From Loripinus fragilis (lineage: Eukaryota; Mollusca; Bivalvia; Lucinida; Lucinidae): a stretch of 64,000 nt of DNA. Positions within the stretch are counted from its first letter, which is position 1. Every line of letters starts with the position of its first letter. The stretch lies in NCBI GenBank assembly GCA_964019695.1, contig OZ026526.1, positions 6,963,254 to 7,027,253 on the forward strand, written 5' to 3'. Below the pieces are notes generated by a model, which was given only the letters and a program-made list of their open reading frames with translations, searched no databases and had not been told where the DNA came from. The position numbers and the translations under genes were made by a program. This document shows, piece by piece, positions 22,716 through 33,340 of this stretch.

Positions 22716-24559
22716 CTATCCAAGATGTTAAGGACGTTCTTCTTCATCTTAATGTGTCCAAAGCCTCTGGGCCTGATCTAATAAGTCCTCGCCTTCTGAA
22801 AGAAGGTGCTGATATACTTGCCTATCCTTTTTCTATTGTTTTCAATCGTTCCCTTAACCAGGGGTATTTTCCTCATTCTTGGAAAGAAGCCAATGTCTCT
22901 CCTATCTTCAAAAAGGACGATCGATCTCTTCCAAGCAACTACAGACCAATATCTCTCCTGTGTCAAGCTGGGAAAGTAATGGAACGATGTATTCATAAAC
23001 ATCTTTATAATTATGTTCTTACTAACCATATCTTAACTCCTCTTCAATCGGGTTTTGTCTCTGGCGACTCAACTACTTTTCAGTTGCTCCATACTTACCA
23101 CATGTTCTGTGAAGCTGTCGACAACGGTAAAGAAGTCCGGGCTGTATTCTGTGATATCAGCAAAGCTTTTGATAGGGTCTGGCATAAAGGGTTACTCCAC
23201 AAGTTACGTGGAATAGGTTGCTCAGGTAAAGTTCTGTCTTGGTTTTCTAGTTATCTTTCAGGGCGTAGACAACGAGTGGTCCTTAATGGTAAATTCTCCA
23301 AGTGGGTCGAAGTCTTAGCTGGGGTCCCACAAGGATCTATTCTTGGCCCTCTTCTCTTTCTTATCTATATCAATGACATCGTAAAACGTATTGGTGGCTC
23401 TATTCGATTGTTTGCAGACGACACTAGCTTATACATTATCGTTGACCTACCTGAGCAAGCAGCAATGGTCCTAAATGCTGATTTGCAAACAATTTCTCAC
23501 TGGGCAAACGACTGGCTTGTTCTATTTAACGCAAACAAAACATTATCTATGGTCATATCACGTAAATTAAATCCTGTCCAGCATCCCCCTCTTCTTATGA
23601 ATGACACCATCATTGCAGAAACTACAAGTCATAAGCACTTAGGTCTTACATTTTCAAGTACTTGCACATGGAATGAACACGTTAACAATATATCTCTAAA
23701 AGCCTGGACAAGGGTTAATCTCTTAAGAGCCCTTAAATTTAGAGTGAGTAGGAAATCACTAGAAAAATTATACATCTCATTCATTCGACCGTTACTTGAA
23801 TATAGTGACTCTGTATGGGACAACTGCTCATCAGAGTCAAAGAAACAGTTAGAAGCAATCCACACAGAATCCGCAAGAATTGTCTCAGGGGCAACAAAAC
23901 TTTGCAGCATTGAAAAACTCTTTGTTGAACTGGGATGGGAATCACTCCAGAGCCGTCGAAACAAACATAAACTCATTCTCTTTTATAAAATACTTCATGG
24001 TCTCACCCCCGACTATCTCTATGACCTTGTGCCTCCTTTAGTTCAAGACACTACATCATATAATCTTCGAAACTCAGTTAACATCCAAAACTATAGAGCT
24101 CGGTCAAACCTTTTCCTAAACTCTTTCTTTCCATCAACAATACGTGCATGGAATGATCTTCCAAATGACACAAAAAATGCTTCTTCTGTGGCCTCTTTCA
24201 AACATAGACTCAACAGAAACCTCAAGCCACCTCCTAAGTATTACAATGTAGGTTCACGTAAAGGACAAATACTCCAAGCTAGACTCAGACTGGAGTGCAG
24301 CTCATTAAATTCAGATCTTTACCGCAAACATATTGTTCCCAGTCCCTCCTGTCAGTGTGGTGAGTTTGAAAGTGCTGCTCATTTCCTCTTCAACTGCCCA
24401 ATCTATACAAACGAAAGGCAAACATGTTTACCAAACAACCTCAGGACCTTCACAACTAAAGACCTCCTATTTGGATGTGAAAATGCTTCAGAGCAAGACA
24501 ATCAATCACTCTTCCTGCAAGTCCAAGATTTTATTGTTAATTCTGGAAGATTTCCCTAA
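22649..24559 (+). CDS. Non-LTR retrotransposon reverse transcriptase (5'-truncated ORF2)
   Basis: The open frame of 636 codons has no ATG: it simply opens after a TGA at 22646, and its first 22 residues or so are read antisense from the host target duplication. Element-derived protein begins about residue 23. Visible RT blocks are NYRPISLL (98-105), motif A FCDISKAFD (168-175; catalytic D169), motif B GVPQGSILGP (225-234) and motif C FADD (255-258; catalytic Asp pair). A thumb/maturation region follows, then a C-terminal CxC-H-C finger (C568, C570, H578, C583). It would copy element RNA at the nicked target. The frame is uninterrupted, suggesting a fairly recent insertion, but without endonuclease it cannot be autonomous. 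Confidence 0.92.
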   Translation: MTNSGAAKRQSDSEKVFPKATVSIQDVKDVLLHLNVSKASGPDLISPRLLKEGADILAYPFSIVFNRSLNQGYFPHSWKEANVSPIFKKDDRSLPSNYRPISLLCQAGKVMERCIHKHLYNYVLTNHILTPLQSGFVSGDSTTFQLLHTYHMFCEAVDNGKEVRAVFCDISKAFDRVWHKGLLHKLRGIGCSGKVLSWFSSYLSGRRQRVVLNGKFSKWVEVLAGVPQGSILGPLLFLIYINDIVKRIGGSIRLFADDTSLYIIVDLPEQAAMVLNADLQTISHWANDWLVLFNANKTLSMVISRKLNPVQHPPLLMNDTIIAETTSHKHLGLTFSSTCTWNEHVNNISLKAWTRVNLLRALKFRVSRKSLEKLYISFIRPLLEYSDSVWDNCSSESKKQLEAIHTESARIVSGATKLCSIEKLFVELGWESLQSRRNKHKLILFYKILHGLTPDYLYDLVPPLVQDTTSYNLRNSVNIQNYRARSNLFLNSFFPSTIRAWNDLPNDTKNASSVASFKHRLNRNLKPPPKYYNVGSRKGQILQARLRLECSSLNSDLYRKHIVPSPSCQCGEFESAAHFLFNCPIYTNERQTCLPNNLRTFTTKDLLFGCENASEQDNQSLFLQVQDFIVNSGRFP

Positions 24560-24841
24560 CTCTGCCCAGCATTATTACACTTTTGTCATGGTCCCCAATG
24601 GTAGGAGTTCAGTCACTTCTTAAATCAATCGGTTCACTTATGCTTCCCGACTATTGCTGTAACCACTGAATACGCCACATCATGGGAGACAGTCCTCAAC
24701 CACGAGCTAACAAATAATTACAAATCATTCAGCACCTCCTCCCATTTTTGTTAGAATACATAGTGCTCCTGTGATGTTGGCGCATCCAGTGGTAACTACC
24801 TACTAGATATATGTAAACCTGATTAAATGTAAAAAGAAACA

Positions 24842-24937
<96 letters not shown>

Positions 24938-25095
24938 TAATGTTTAGACTACTTATACCATTCATATATGTTGCAAGATCCACAAGTATTAGGAAATGAC
25001 CACAATAAGCCTCACAGCTTAATGTCAGATCCTATTTCTACTATGTACTTTCATAACATGTTTTGTGATTTATTGAATAAAATATTGTTTAAACC
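22716..25095 (+). mobile_element. 5'-truncated non-LTR retrotransposon, 2.38 kb
   Basis: Bounded by the 85-bp direct repeats. Contains a reverse-transcriptase ORF (to 24559), a 3' UTR with a TATC/TC microsatellite (24841-24938), and a 3' end TTATTGAATAAAATATTGTT without a long poly(A). No endonuclease or ORF1 upstream, so the copy is 5'-truncated. LTRs are absent. Jockey/CR1-like affiliation is suggested by RT motifs and the C-terminal zinc finger but not proven. Confidence 0.88.
24841..24938. repeat. (TATC)n(TC)n microsatellite in retrotransposon 3' UTR
   Basis: About 18 TATC units followed by about 12 TC units, inside the element and upstream of its 3' end. Confidence 0.97.
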
Positions 25096-25180
25096 AAAGG
25101 ACCTTTTATGTGAGTGACTAACTCAGGCGCTGCAAAACGCCAGTCAGATTCGGAAAAAGTATTTCCGAAGGCCACAGTTT
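25096..25180. repeat. 85-bp target-site duplication, right copy
   Basis: Partner of 22631-22715. It retains the SGNH ORF 3' end in genomic context. The A at 25146 creates the current stop codon of that ORF; the left copy has the Arg codon AGA there. Confidence 0.9.
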
Positions 25181-25680
25181 TTGTTGGTATCAGTGGGTTC
25201 TGACAAGTGAACAAGGTCATGGTGATAATCTCTGGGCAGCCGTATGTCTTTGAACTTGATGACATCGGTTCCGTACGTCTCGCTCAGAAGTAGGTTTATT
25301 TTCTTCCTGTCCCTCTCGAATTTGGACTTGGTAAGACCAGAGGGAACACTTTTTTTGAAGTCGGCCCTCGGCAGGATCTCCGAGATAAAAACTCGACGTA
25401 CACCGGCCTCTTTGAGCTTTTCTATGAGTGATTTGATGTCATCGTAGATTTTTTCTGGTTTGGAGATGGGGCTGATGTCATTCCCACCGATGGACAGGAA
25501 GACGATGTCTGTTTTTTCGGCTGCAGCTGTCAGTTTCTTCTTCATCATTTCGTCGATGCCGTCGCAGCGTAGTCCACCTCGATGAACAAATCTCGTAGAG
25601 CCAGGGACGTGGAGATCGCCGTCGCAGAAATTCTGTAGCCTCTTGATGTACGAATCGCCGAACAAACCGAATCTAGCCAT
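25144..25680 (-). CDS. SGNH/GDSL-type hydrolase-like protein, intronless
   Basis: A 178-residue frame from the ATG at 25680-25678. SGNH blocks are visible: block I FGDSY (Ser10 nucleophile), a Gly in HRGGL (35-36), block III GGND (65-68) and block V DLVH (D155, H158). This is the expected catalytic set of a small esterase/lipase-fold domain, at the usual length for a stand-alone domain. Substrate unknown. No signal peptide or introns seen. The C-terminal KYFFRI is cut by TGA; the left target duplication reads on as RIRLAFCSA then stop, so the ancestral protein was probably 7 residues longer. Intronless SGNH domains also occur in ORF1 of some non-LTR elements, so a mobile origin is possible. 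Confidence 0.72.
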   Translation of the reverse strand: MARFGLFGDSYIKRLQNFCDGDLHVPGSTRFVHRGGLRCDGIDEMMKKKLTAAAEKTDIVFLSIGGNDISPISKPEKIYDDIKSLIEKLKEAGVRRVFISEILPRADFKKSVPSGLTKSKFERDRKKINLLLSETYGTDVIKFKDIRLPRDYHHDLVHLSEPTDTNKNCGLRKYFFRI

Positions 25681-25689
25681 GTTGCTGTG

Positions 25690-26777
25690 TCATATGCTGT
25701 TTGTTGTGAGATCTGTACTAAATACCATTAATTTTTGACACTAGTTGAGTACACTTACTCGCAATTAGACAATCAAAGTATGATAATTGGTATCATTGAT
25801 AATTAAAGGTATAATTAGTACAATTAATACTTGATAAATTTAAATCATGTAATAAGGCGATAATCCCATGAATCTTAAAAAGAAATAATAAAGAACCGCC
25901 AATTCGCCATAAATGATTGTAATATTAACCAGTCCTGAAATTATGAGGTTATGTTCTTGGAAATGATCTTAAAAGTATGCAATACTTAAGGCTTTTTGAC
26001 TGGCGATTTAAATTTTAGATACATGTACATAACAGCATAAAATCGGGCCACTATCGGCCCGCCAGCGAAACGCCATCCAAATGGCGTTTCACTTACATTC
26101 GCATGGCGAAATATGTATGTACAGTTTAGTAGCAAGTTTGCTCATTCCCAGTGTAGGGAGAGCTGGTACATACCTATTTCATCATGCTGTGTTTGTTTTA
26201 AATATTACTGGAAATCGATGTTTCACGTCCTAAGTTTAATGCTTTCTGGGTTAATTTGCAGTTGGAACACAATCATAACATATCAGCAAAATATGTTATG
26301 CTTTGATTGTGTTCCAAATGAAGAGAAAGCTCATCTAGCTGCTGTAAATATTTACAATATCTTATTTTTAAACATAAATGGATGCGTATATATAATATTA
26401 TAATGTGTTTGCAGAGATCAAACTATTTATTGAACTTTTTGTATTAAAACCAACCTGATGCGTGCATTGCTTTTTGGGGCATATCTACCTTAATTTACAA
26501 CGTTTACACTATATTTCATTTTACATTTTTTCTTTTGTTCTATATTTACGAAGCGACTTTTGCATTTTTTACGACTGTTTACTTGTTTATCTTTAATATA
26601 AAGACAGCTGCGTGATCGTTTTTTGTTGAAAATCCAAACTGTTTTGTTCACTTTTAGAACTCTTTTTAACCATATCTGTTTTTGTAGTGCAATGAACGCT
26701 TATCATTTGTATTTATGTGCTGTTTGGCTTAGATAATTTGATATTTGGTTTTACATTATAGTTTTATATACACGTAT

Positions 26778-26780
<3 letters not shown>
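25690..26780. other. No gene recognised; one palindrome fragment
   Basis: Upstream flank of the SGNH ORF. Holds a GGGCCACTATCGGCCCGCCA...TGGCGTTTCACT palindrome at about 26040-26100 and an imperfect inverted repeat around GGAACACAATCATAACATA / ATGTTATGCTTTGATTGTGTTCC (26265-26317). No coding exon supported. Confidence 0.5.
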
Positions 26781-26837
<57 letters not shown>

Positions 26838-26838
26838 T
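26781..26838. repeat. (GA)n microsatellite
   Basis: About 28 GA units with one interruption. Confidence 0.97.
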
Positions 26839-26916
26839 ATTAAGGTATTGATAATGAACTGTGAAAATAAACAATGAACCAATACATTTATTCTTCCTTT
26901 ATCTTTTACTGCCAAA

Positions 26917-27478
26917 CATGTGCGGATCCAGAGGGGGGACAGGGGGTCCAGACCCCCCCCCCTGGAAAATTACAAAATATAGGGTTCCTTAGCAATACTG
27001 GTCCGGACCCCTTTAAAATCACAAAGCTACCAAGCCAGCATTCAATGTTGGGCAATCATCGGCCCGCCAGCAAAACGCCATTTAAATGGCGTTTCGCTGG
27101 CAGGCCGTTGATGGCTCGCTAATTGTGGTATATGGATCTTTCTTTCCCTCATCCTAATAACTAAAAAACAACAAAAATACGCAGACCCCCGCCCCCCCCC
27201 CCCCTGGAAAATTACAAAATATAGGGTTCCTTAGCAATACTGGTCCGGACCCCTTTAAAATCACAAAGCTACCAAGCCAGCATTCAATGTTGGGCAATCA
27301 TCGGCCCGCCAGCAAAACGCCATTTAAATGGCGTTTCGCTGGCAGGCCGTTAATGGCTCGCTAATAGTGGTATATGGATCTTTCTCCCCCTCATCCTAAT
27401 AACTAAAAATAACAAAAATACGTTGTCACCCCCTCTATTGGACCCCCTCTGACAAAACTTTCTGGATCCGCGCATGGA
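26917..27478. mobile_element. CGGATCCAG palindromic element with internal duplication
   Basis: Ends ATGTGCGGATCCAG and CTGGATCCGCGCATGG. A unit of about 240 bp (CCCCCTGGAAAATTAC... with the inner palindrome CGGCCCGCCAGC/GCTGGCAGGCCG around ATTTAAAT) is present twice in direct repeat, 26951-27190 and about 27197-27430, nearly identical. Confidence 0.9.
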
Positions 27479-27479
27479 C

Positions 27480-29020
27480 AAATATATATAAAGCGAACAA
27501 CAAAAGCGCTTGCAATTGAAATATTGCACAACGATATAAATAAACTTTCAATACAATAGTTGGCAGTATTTCAAACCCGATAACAAAAACGTGTATGGGC
27601 AGCTATCTAGTGGGGACTAGTTTTCTGACAAGTCTTTATCTGCATACATTTTTTGTGTATGCCAGCAGCGAAGGGTCTGAGGGTGATAGCGCATTTGCGT
27701 AGGCTCTCCTAAGCATTTCTGGGACCAGATCATAAAAGAACCACAGTACTTATCGCGTATCCGTATAGTCATGCTACGCGAAGCTATCTAGTGGGGCTAT
27801 AGGTCTGACTTTTTGACCGAGTCTTTATCTACATCCATACTTTGTGTCAGCGAGCAGCGAAGGCTCGTAAGAGTTTGTACAAAAACTTTCACTAAAATGC
27901 AGTCTGACCAACATAATCTGCCAAATATACACATGCATCACCACCCCAATACAAGTCAAATATTGTTGAAAGAGTCATAAACCATCGACATGCACTGTCA
28001 CCACATGAAGTTTGACCCTATTGATTCTATTATTTATCATGACATCTGAGACGTTAAAGTTCATTCAAGTTTACTAGCTTTCAACAACAATGACAATACA
28101 GCATTACAGCAAGAAAACCTGCATAGGTGTTTTGGACCGATAAAAGGCTCAAACCAGCCTGCTGAATTCACATGACTTTAATTACACAAGACAAACCTGT
28201 CCAGAGCTTTAATACTATCTCAGTAGCGAATGACCAAGGTGCTAAAATTCACAGGCTGATATGCGCCTTTATTCTTCATTCTTTGCACTGGCATTAGGTT
28301 CGATTTCTTGTGGCGAAGTTCATTTTAAACCATGATAAAAAAAAAAGCATGCAAATACAGCGGGTCACTCTCTTTTATACATAGGGTTTAGATGTTTTAA
28401 GAATTGCAAACAATACAGAAAGGAATTTTATAAACATCATAGCACTTAATAATGTCATGAAATCAAGGGTAAAACTTGAAATGGATTAGCAGTCAATAGA
28501 TATTGTGTCATTGCTCATAATAGTTGGGAAAAAACCCGGCTCGATTACCAAACTATGGTGAAATCCCGTAGTAACTGTTTTATCATTTCCGGATGTTGTG
28601 TAATAACAGGAACCGGAAGTAATATGGTCCGCCATTTTGGACATTATGAAATGTTGTGCAATCATCCCAGAAGCCCCATTCTCATGATGATGAAATGTTG
28701 TGCAATTCGTCCGCCATCTTGGAACAGGGAACAGGCATTAGCCATCAGCTAGACTAAAAACAATCGCTCTACACTACTTTCAACTTGTCATAACCTCTAA
28801 AATGTCAAACAGTTTTGACCCCTATCAGGTCGGGACAGAATGTCGAGACTGATCTGGGTCCAAGTTGTTTGAAAAGGTTATCAGCAGATGACAATGTCAT
28901 GTAAATGTTTAATGCATTCTTAAAATATGTCGGTTCAACTTCAGCTTGTCATAACCTTTAAAGTGTCAAACAGTCTGGAGGGTAAAATACAATGGATTCG
29001 ACCCAAAGTTGTCAGAACCT
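27480..29020. other. Non-coding, dispersed repeat fragments
   Basis: Two fragments of the ATCTAGTGGGG repeat (27597-27700, 27775-27870). A short direct duplication, AAATGTTGTGCAAT(C/T), lies at 28647-28705. No exon supported. Confidence 0.5.
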
Positions 29021-29024
29021 GGAA

Positions 29025-29230
29025 AAACATTTTTTTTTATTTGATTCTTAACGTCCCATCAACAATCTTTCAGTTATATAGGGACGGGCCTTCATGGGTT
29101 GAACCAGTGCTAAGCTAAGATAAATGTGTCTTGCTCAAGGACCACAACACAGTGACACCAGTGAGGCTTGAACCCATGGCCCTTCGGTCTCAAGTCAAGC
29201 ACTCTACCACTGAGCCGCTGTGCTCCCATT
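29025..29230 (-). mobile_element. tRNA-derived SINE, family 1
   Basis: Minus orientation. The tRNA-like head at the right reads in complement GGGAGCACAGCGGCTCAGTG, then a B-box-like GGTTCAAGC. The tail TTTGATTCTTAACGTCCCAT lies at the left. Same family as 39870-40060 (plus), 48610-48806 and 54418-54615 (minus). Confidence 0.87.
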
Positions 29231-29377
29231 AAAAAATTCAACAACAATTTGGATCCTGGTCAGGCCACTATGGTTGTGTTCCCAGACATCATGTATACAT
29301 TTAGGAATACCCAGGGGAGGGGGGGTCAAAATTGATAAATTTTTCTCAAAGCTAACTTTTTTCACAGCAAAATACTG

Positions 29378-29735
29378 CATGCACTGATCCAGAGGGGGGG
29401 GGGGGGGGCAAGGGGCCCGGACCCCCCTGGAAAAACACAAGTTATATGGGATTCAATAGGGAATAAGCAATTGGATACCCCCCCCGGACCCCCCGCCCCC
29501 TGGAAAAACACAAGTTATATGGGATTCAATAGGGAATAAGCAATTGGACCCCCCCCCCCCTGGAAAAAATGTTGGAGCCCCTCTGGAACTTCGGAAAATT
29601 ATAATTTTCTTTGAAATAAACCATTGGTATTCTGTACTACTAAAAAAAGAACTAAAAAAAGCGTTGACAGGGATTTTTATGACAGATGGACCTGGACCCC
29701 CCCCCTGACGAAAATTCCTGGATCCGCGCATGTCT
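29378..29735. mobile_element. CGGATCCAG element, variant without inner palindrome
   Basis: Right end CCTGGATCCGCGCATG. The interior has G/C homopolymers and a duplicated TGGAAAAACACAAGTTATAT segment (29428 and 29501). Confidence 0.85.
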
Positions 29736-30029
29736 TGATACAAATCTTGAGCTTTTGTTGTTTCATCTATGCTGGAATGCCATATAATAATTATTACTTG
29801 GGACTTTTCTGGAAAAGCTTAGCGCTTGTGACAGGATGCATATTGTACCACTTAAAGGTGTTGAGTGTCAAACTTGGAGGTGTGATGTGTCAGAATTTAG
29901 ATTCAAAATAGTCATTTATCTATCTGGAATTTGATAATGTCTCAAGGTATATGGAATTTAAAGACCGTTTTAATGTGTTAAAGCTCCTAAGATATTAGAG
30001 ACACTCATTTCTTTCACGTCTAAATGATC

Positions 30030-30500
30030 GCAAACCGATGGCCGTTCTACCCACCCACACCCGATTTTTTTTTCAATAATTTGTGAAAAATCGGTGCTAT
30101 TATAATCAAAACAATCGTGGCGGGACAAAAGACAATGTTTTCCCTTCGAAATAAACGCAGACTGATGAAGAAATCGGTGAATTTGAATAAATACGGCCCA
30201 TTTTTCATAATTTTCCCGTTACCCGTAATGTTAAAATTCACCGTTTACATCACCGCGGTACATTTGTTTACCTGTGTCGCTACGGCTGTGACGTCACGGC
30301 GGTCCCGAGAATACACATGTTCATAAAAATCCAATAATCGTAGTGCGTTTTGGTAAATACCTGTGCGTTTTGGTGTTTTGGTGCGTTTTGGTATTTCTAC
30401 GGACCCATTTGATACTGTACAAAAACATTGATCGGGTAAAGAAAAGTGGTGTAGCAGTCCATTTTAGGACAATATTGATGACGTCACAAATACTGAGCAG
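30030..30500. promoter_or_regulatory. CpG-richer segment with two TGACGTCA sites
   Basis: TGACGTCA at 30289-30296 and 30479-30486 bracket the inverted-repeat arm at 30327-30407. The sequence is notably richer in CG dinucleotides than its surroundings (CCGCGGTACATT, ACGTCACGGCGG). No gene could be attached; a promoter role is speculative. Confidence 0.25.
30327..30407. repeat. Inverted repeat arm, partner of 22303-22385
   Basis: Reads CCAATAATCGTAGTGCG, then repeated GTGCGTTTTGGT. Complementary to the left arm over about 75 bp. Confidence 0.88.
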
Positions 30501-30734
30501 TTTTCTTTGAAACAAGTATAAGCTTTTATAAAGGATATACAAGTGGGTTATTACATGGGCGTAGAGAAAGTCCAATGAACGGGAGGGTGAAGGGGGGGGG
30601 GTAACTTTCTATACTAAAATACTACATATGTGTAGCTGAAATAACCCCTCTTTGAGCCAATTATCCTACAAGATGGTGCAGCTTAAATTAAAAGCCCTGT
30701 GATAATTGTCTGTCGCAGTAAATAAATCAGCTAT

Positions 30735-30875
30735 TTGGGGGGGGGGGGGGGGGGGGGGGGGACAACTCCCACATTGTCTTACATGCGTAGGCTCGGACCA
30801 TTTTGGGGTTCAAAATTTGAATTTCAATATTTTCTTATTTTCTTTTTTTTTTGGGGGGGGGGGGGGGTGTGGGGG
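30735..30875. repeat. Poly(G) tracts
   Basis: A G-run of about 25 at 30737-30761 and another at 30853-30867. Open frames here are artefacts. Similar G or C runs occur at 7638-7658, 22418-22428, 54346-54368 and 55190-55210. Confidence 0.9.
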
Positions 30876-31372
30876 TTTAGAAAATGAACATTTTTGGGTA
30901 TGAAGTAATTGTGGAATTGCTTTTTGGGTCATTACATAATTGGACTATTTTTGGGGGTCATTTCTATACATTTTAAGGGGTTTTTTTTCTTAAGCCTGGT
31001 CAAGGTACAGAATGGGAATGAATTTGGGGGATCACAAAAATTTCAAATATTGTCTTGGGTATGCCTGATATTCCTGATACTTTTTGGTCTGAACAGTAGA
31101 TGCTGGGTCCAAGCCTTCGTATGAAGAAAAACTGAAAGTACCCCCCCCCCTCCCTCCTGGGAGTGTCTTAGACCAAGGCCTGGTCAAATTTAAGGCATCT
31201 AGCCTCCTTTTATAACTATGCATTTGTAAAAGAATTGATACGCACGCGATAAGTACCGAACTCTCATGATATGGACCAGAAACTTTCAGAACAAACATCT
31301 GAAAGAAACACTGATCACTATAAATATGATCAAATCTTCTTTATCTTTTAAAGTGGCGCATCAGAGCGTGGC

Positions 31373-31672
31373 GCATGTGCGGATCCAGACGGGAGAGACA
31401 GGGGTCCGGAACTCCTGGAAAAGTCACAAGTTCTAAGGGTTTCCATAGGAATAAGCAATTTCATCCCCCCTCCCCACACCTGGAAGCCCCCCCCCCCGAC
31501 CCCCCCCCCCTGGCGGAACCTTGTAAAATTAAAGTTTTCCTTGAAGTAAACCATTAATATTGGAACCCTATGTAAAATAAGTTGAAGACTAAAATAACGA
31601 CAGAACAATTTTTTATGTCAGTTGGGCCTGGACCCCACCCCCTGACGAAAAATTCGGGATCTGCGCATGTGG
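31373..31672. mobile_element. CGGATCCAG element (variant)
   Basis: Left end CATGTGCGGATCCAGACGGG, right end GATCTGCGCATG. The interior matches 29378-29735 (AATAAGCAATTT, C-runs, CTTGAAGTAAACCATT). Confidence 0.85.
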
Positions 31673-31679
31673 CACACAA

Positions 31680-33180
31680 TATCGAGTGTAACCGTACTGA
31701 AATACTATGCAGTAAGGCCGCGAAGGAAAGGTCTAGCATAAAGATTAAACCCTGATAAAATATCATGTCCGGGTTTACATGTACAGTGCCTACACGGCTG
31801 TTAGAGGCGTCGAGTGGTTGTGTTTTTATTACAGATGCTGATAGGTTTGTCAGAATGAATAAGATAAGTTGTGGCTGGTATAGTGGCAAGCTTTTAACTA
31901 TTCAGTTTTGTTTTGCTCTTGAAGCGGCTTGAGGTTTCCCCAACCAAGTCATATGTTATTTAAAATCAGAAGATGTGCTTTTGACTATTCAGTGTATCAT
32001 TAATGTCTTGTGACTTGAGGTATACCCAACCAAGCTGAACATCTACCCAGACAGCAATCATTCTCGAGAAGACACTATCGGCCCAGCGGCGAAACACCAT
32101 GGTGTTCAATTGGTCGGCCGATCGTTACCTGATCGTATTTGCCTACTATGGTAAAGTCGGGTATATCCGGACGGTCAGCTAAATTCGAACATAGGCCTGG
32201 TTTGTTTCATATTTATTTAATGAAATAAAAAAAAAAGATAAATAAATAAGCAAACAGTGAAATCCTGATGAGACCCGTCTCGTCTGGATTCCCACTGTTT
32301 GTAAATGTATGTCCGAATTTATCTGATGTACGAAGTTACCTGACCTTATATGGTTTCTCCCTAACAGTGTCGGACAAGCTAACCGTGACTCGAGTGACAT
32401 TTAACTGGAGGGCTGAGTGGTGGCCCATTTGTTGAAAATGGCTGAAAGTTAGGCATCTTAAACTTGTTTCAGTTTGTTTCGGAACTTTACATTAAAGCTA
32501 AAAGGCAAATAAACAGACGTGATTTTTTTCATATTCGCATTAAAAGCTCAGTCAATTAATTACTTTTAAATACATGTAACATGTACAAAATCTAAATCTT
32601 TGAGGCGTTCGACCAGCTTACACTTATACGTATACACCTGCTTGGCCATACCGACGATCAGTTGGTCTACATTTTCAAACGTTTGAATAGCACAAATATA
32701 CAATGTCAGCAGTGTTAAAAATGGCTAATCGTGTACAGGCTTATCTGTGCCTGTGTTGGTCATATACATCAAAAGCAGCTTTCACCATGGTTTGACTTTC
32801 AACATGGCGTATGTACCCTCTGGTTGTCTGTTTTTATCAATCATTTTTATATGTCTAAAGGGACAAATTTGTAAATGGCAATAAATAAGATGAATATTTA
32901 ATGGCCTCGCGCTGTATTAAAGCCCAGCAAAATACACCCTCGTGCCACTATAGGCCCGCCAGCATTGCCGGCTGGCCGATACTGGCTCGCTTGAATATTT
33001 TCACTCGGAAGGGGCTGTTAAGTGATACAAGCCCATCATTACCCTCATAGATTTTTTTCAGTGGTTATCGTCTCTTTTTAATGACTCATCCACTGATCAA
33101 TTGTTTCAATTATTTCGTTACTTTTAACTGATGGGACGAAACAGCTGTTGTGGAATTTTAACAGAATTTTTGCCCGAAGC
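31680..33180. other. Non-coding upstream of peptide gene A
   Basis: Holds a CAAACAGTG hairpin (32250-32303) and two stand-alone GGCC palindromes (about 32045-32110 and 32935-32995). A TCGGACGGTCAGCTAAATTCG-like module (about 32165) recurs at 35065-35100 and with its complement near 32310 and 35225. No exon supported. Confidence 0.5.
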
Positions 33181-33193
33181 CCAAAAGAACAAG

Positions 33194-33200
33194 TATAAAA
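33194..33200 (+). promoter_or_regulatory. TATA box of peptide gene A
   Basis: TATAAAA within GTATAAAAAGACTG, 83 bp upstream of the gene A start codon. A transcription start about 30 bp downstream (near 33225) would give a 5' UTR of about 60 nt. The paralogue at 44 kb also has a TATA box at a similar distance. Confidence 0.6.
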
Positions 33201-33282
33201 AGACTGTCGTGAAAATAGTGTATCACTTTAATCCGGAAACTAGCATAACTTGACCGAACCAAGAATAAAACTATTTGTTAAG

Positions 33283-33340
33283 ATGAAGACAGTAGCTGTT
33301 CTTTGCCTCCTAGTACTAGTCTGTGCCTTCACTGCGACAG
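33283..33340 (+). CDS. Peptide gene A exon 1 (signal peptide)
   Basis: ATG at 33283 in AAGATGAAGACAG, a context also seen in gene B. Encodes 19 residues plus one base, ending ACTGCGACAG before GTAAGC. An in-frame extension upstream has no ATG. Confidence 0.82.

Noticed and set aside
22778..23029. Minus-strand frame inside the reverse-transcriptase ORF
   Set aside because: Shadow of the RT coding strand, as is the frame at 23629-23976.
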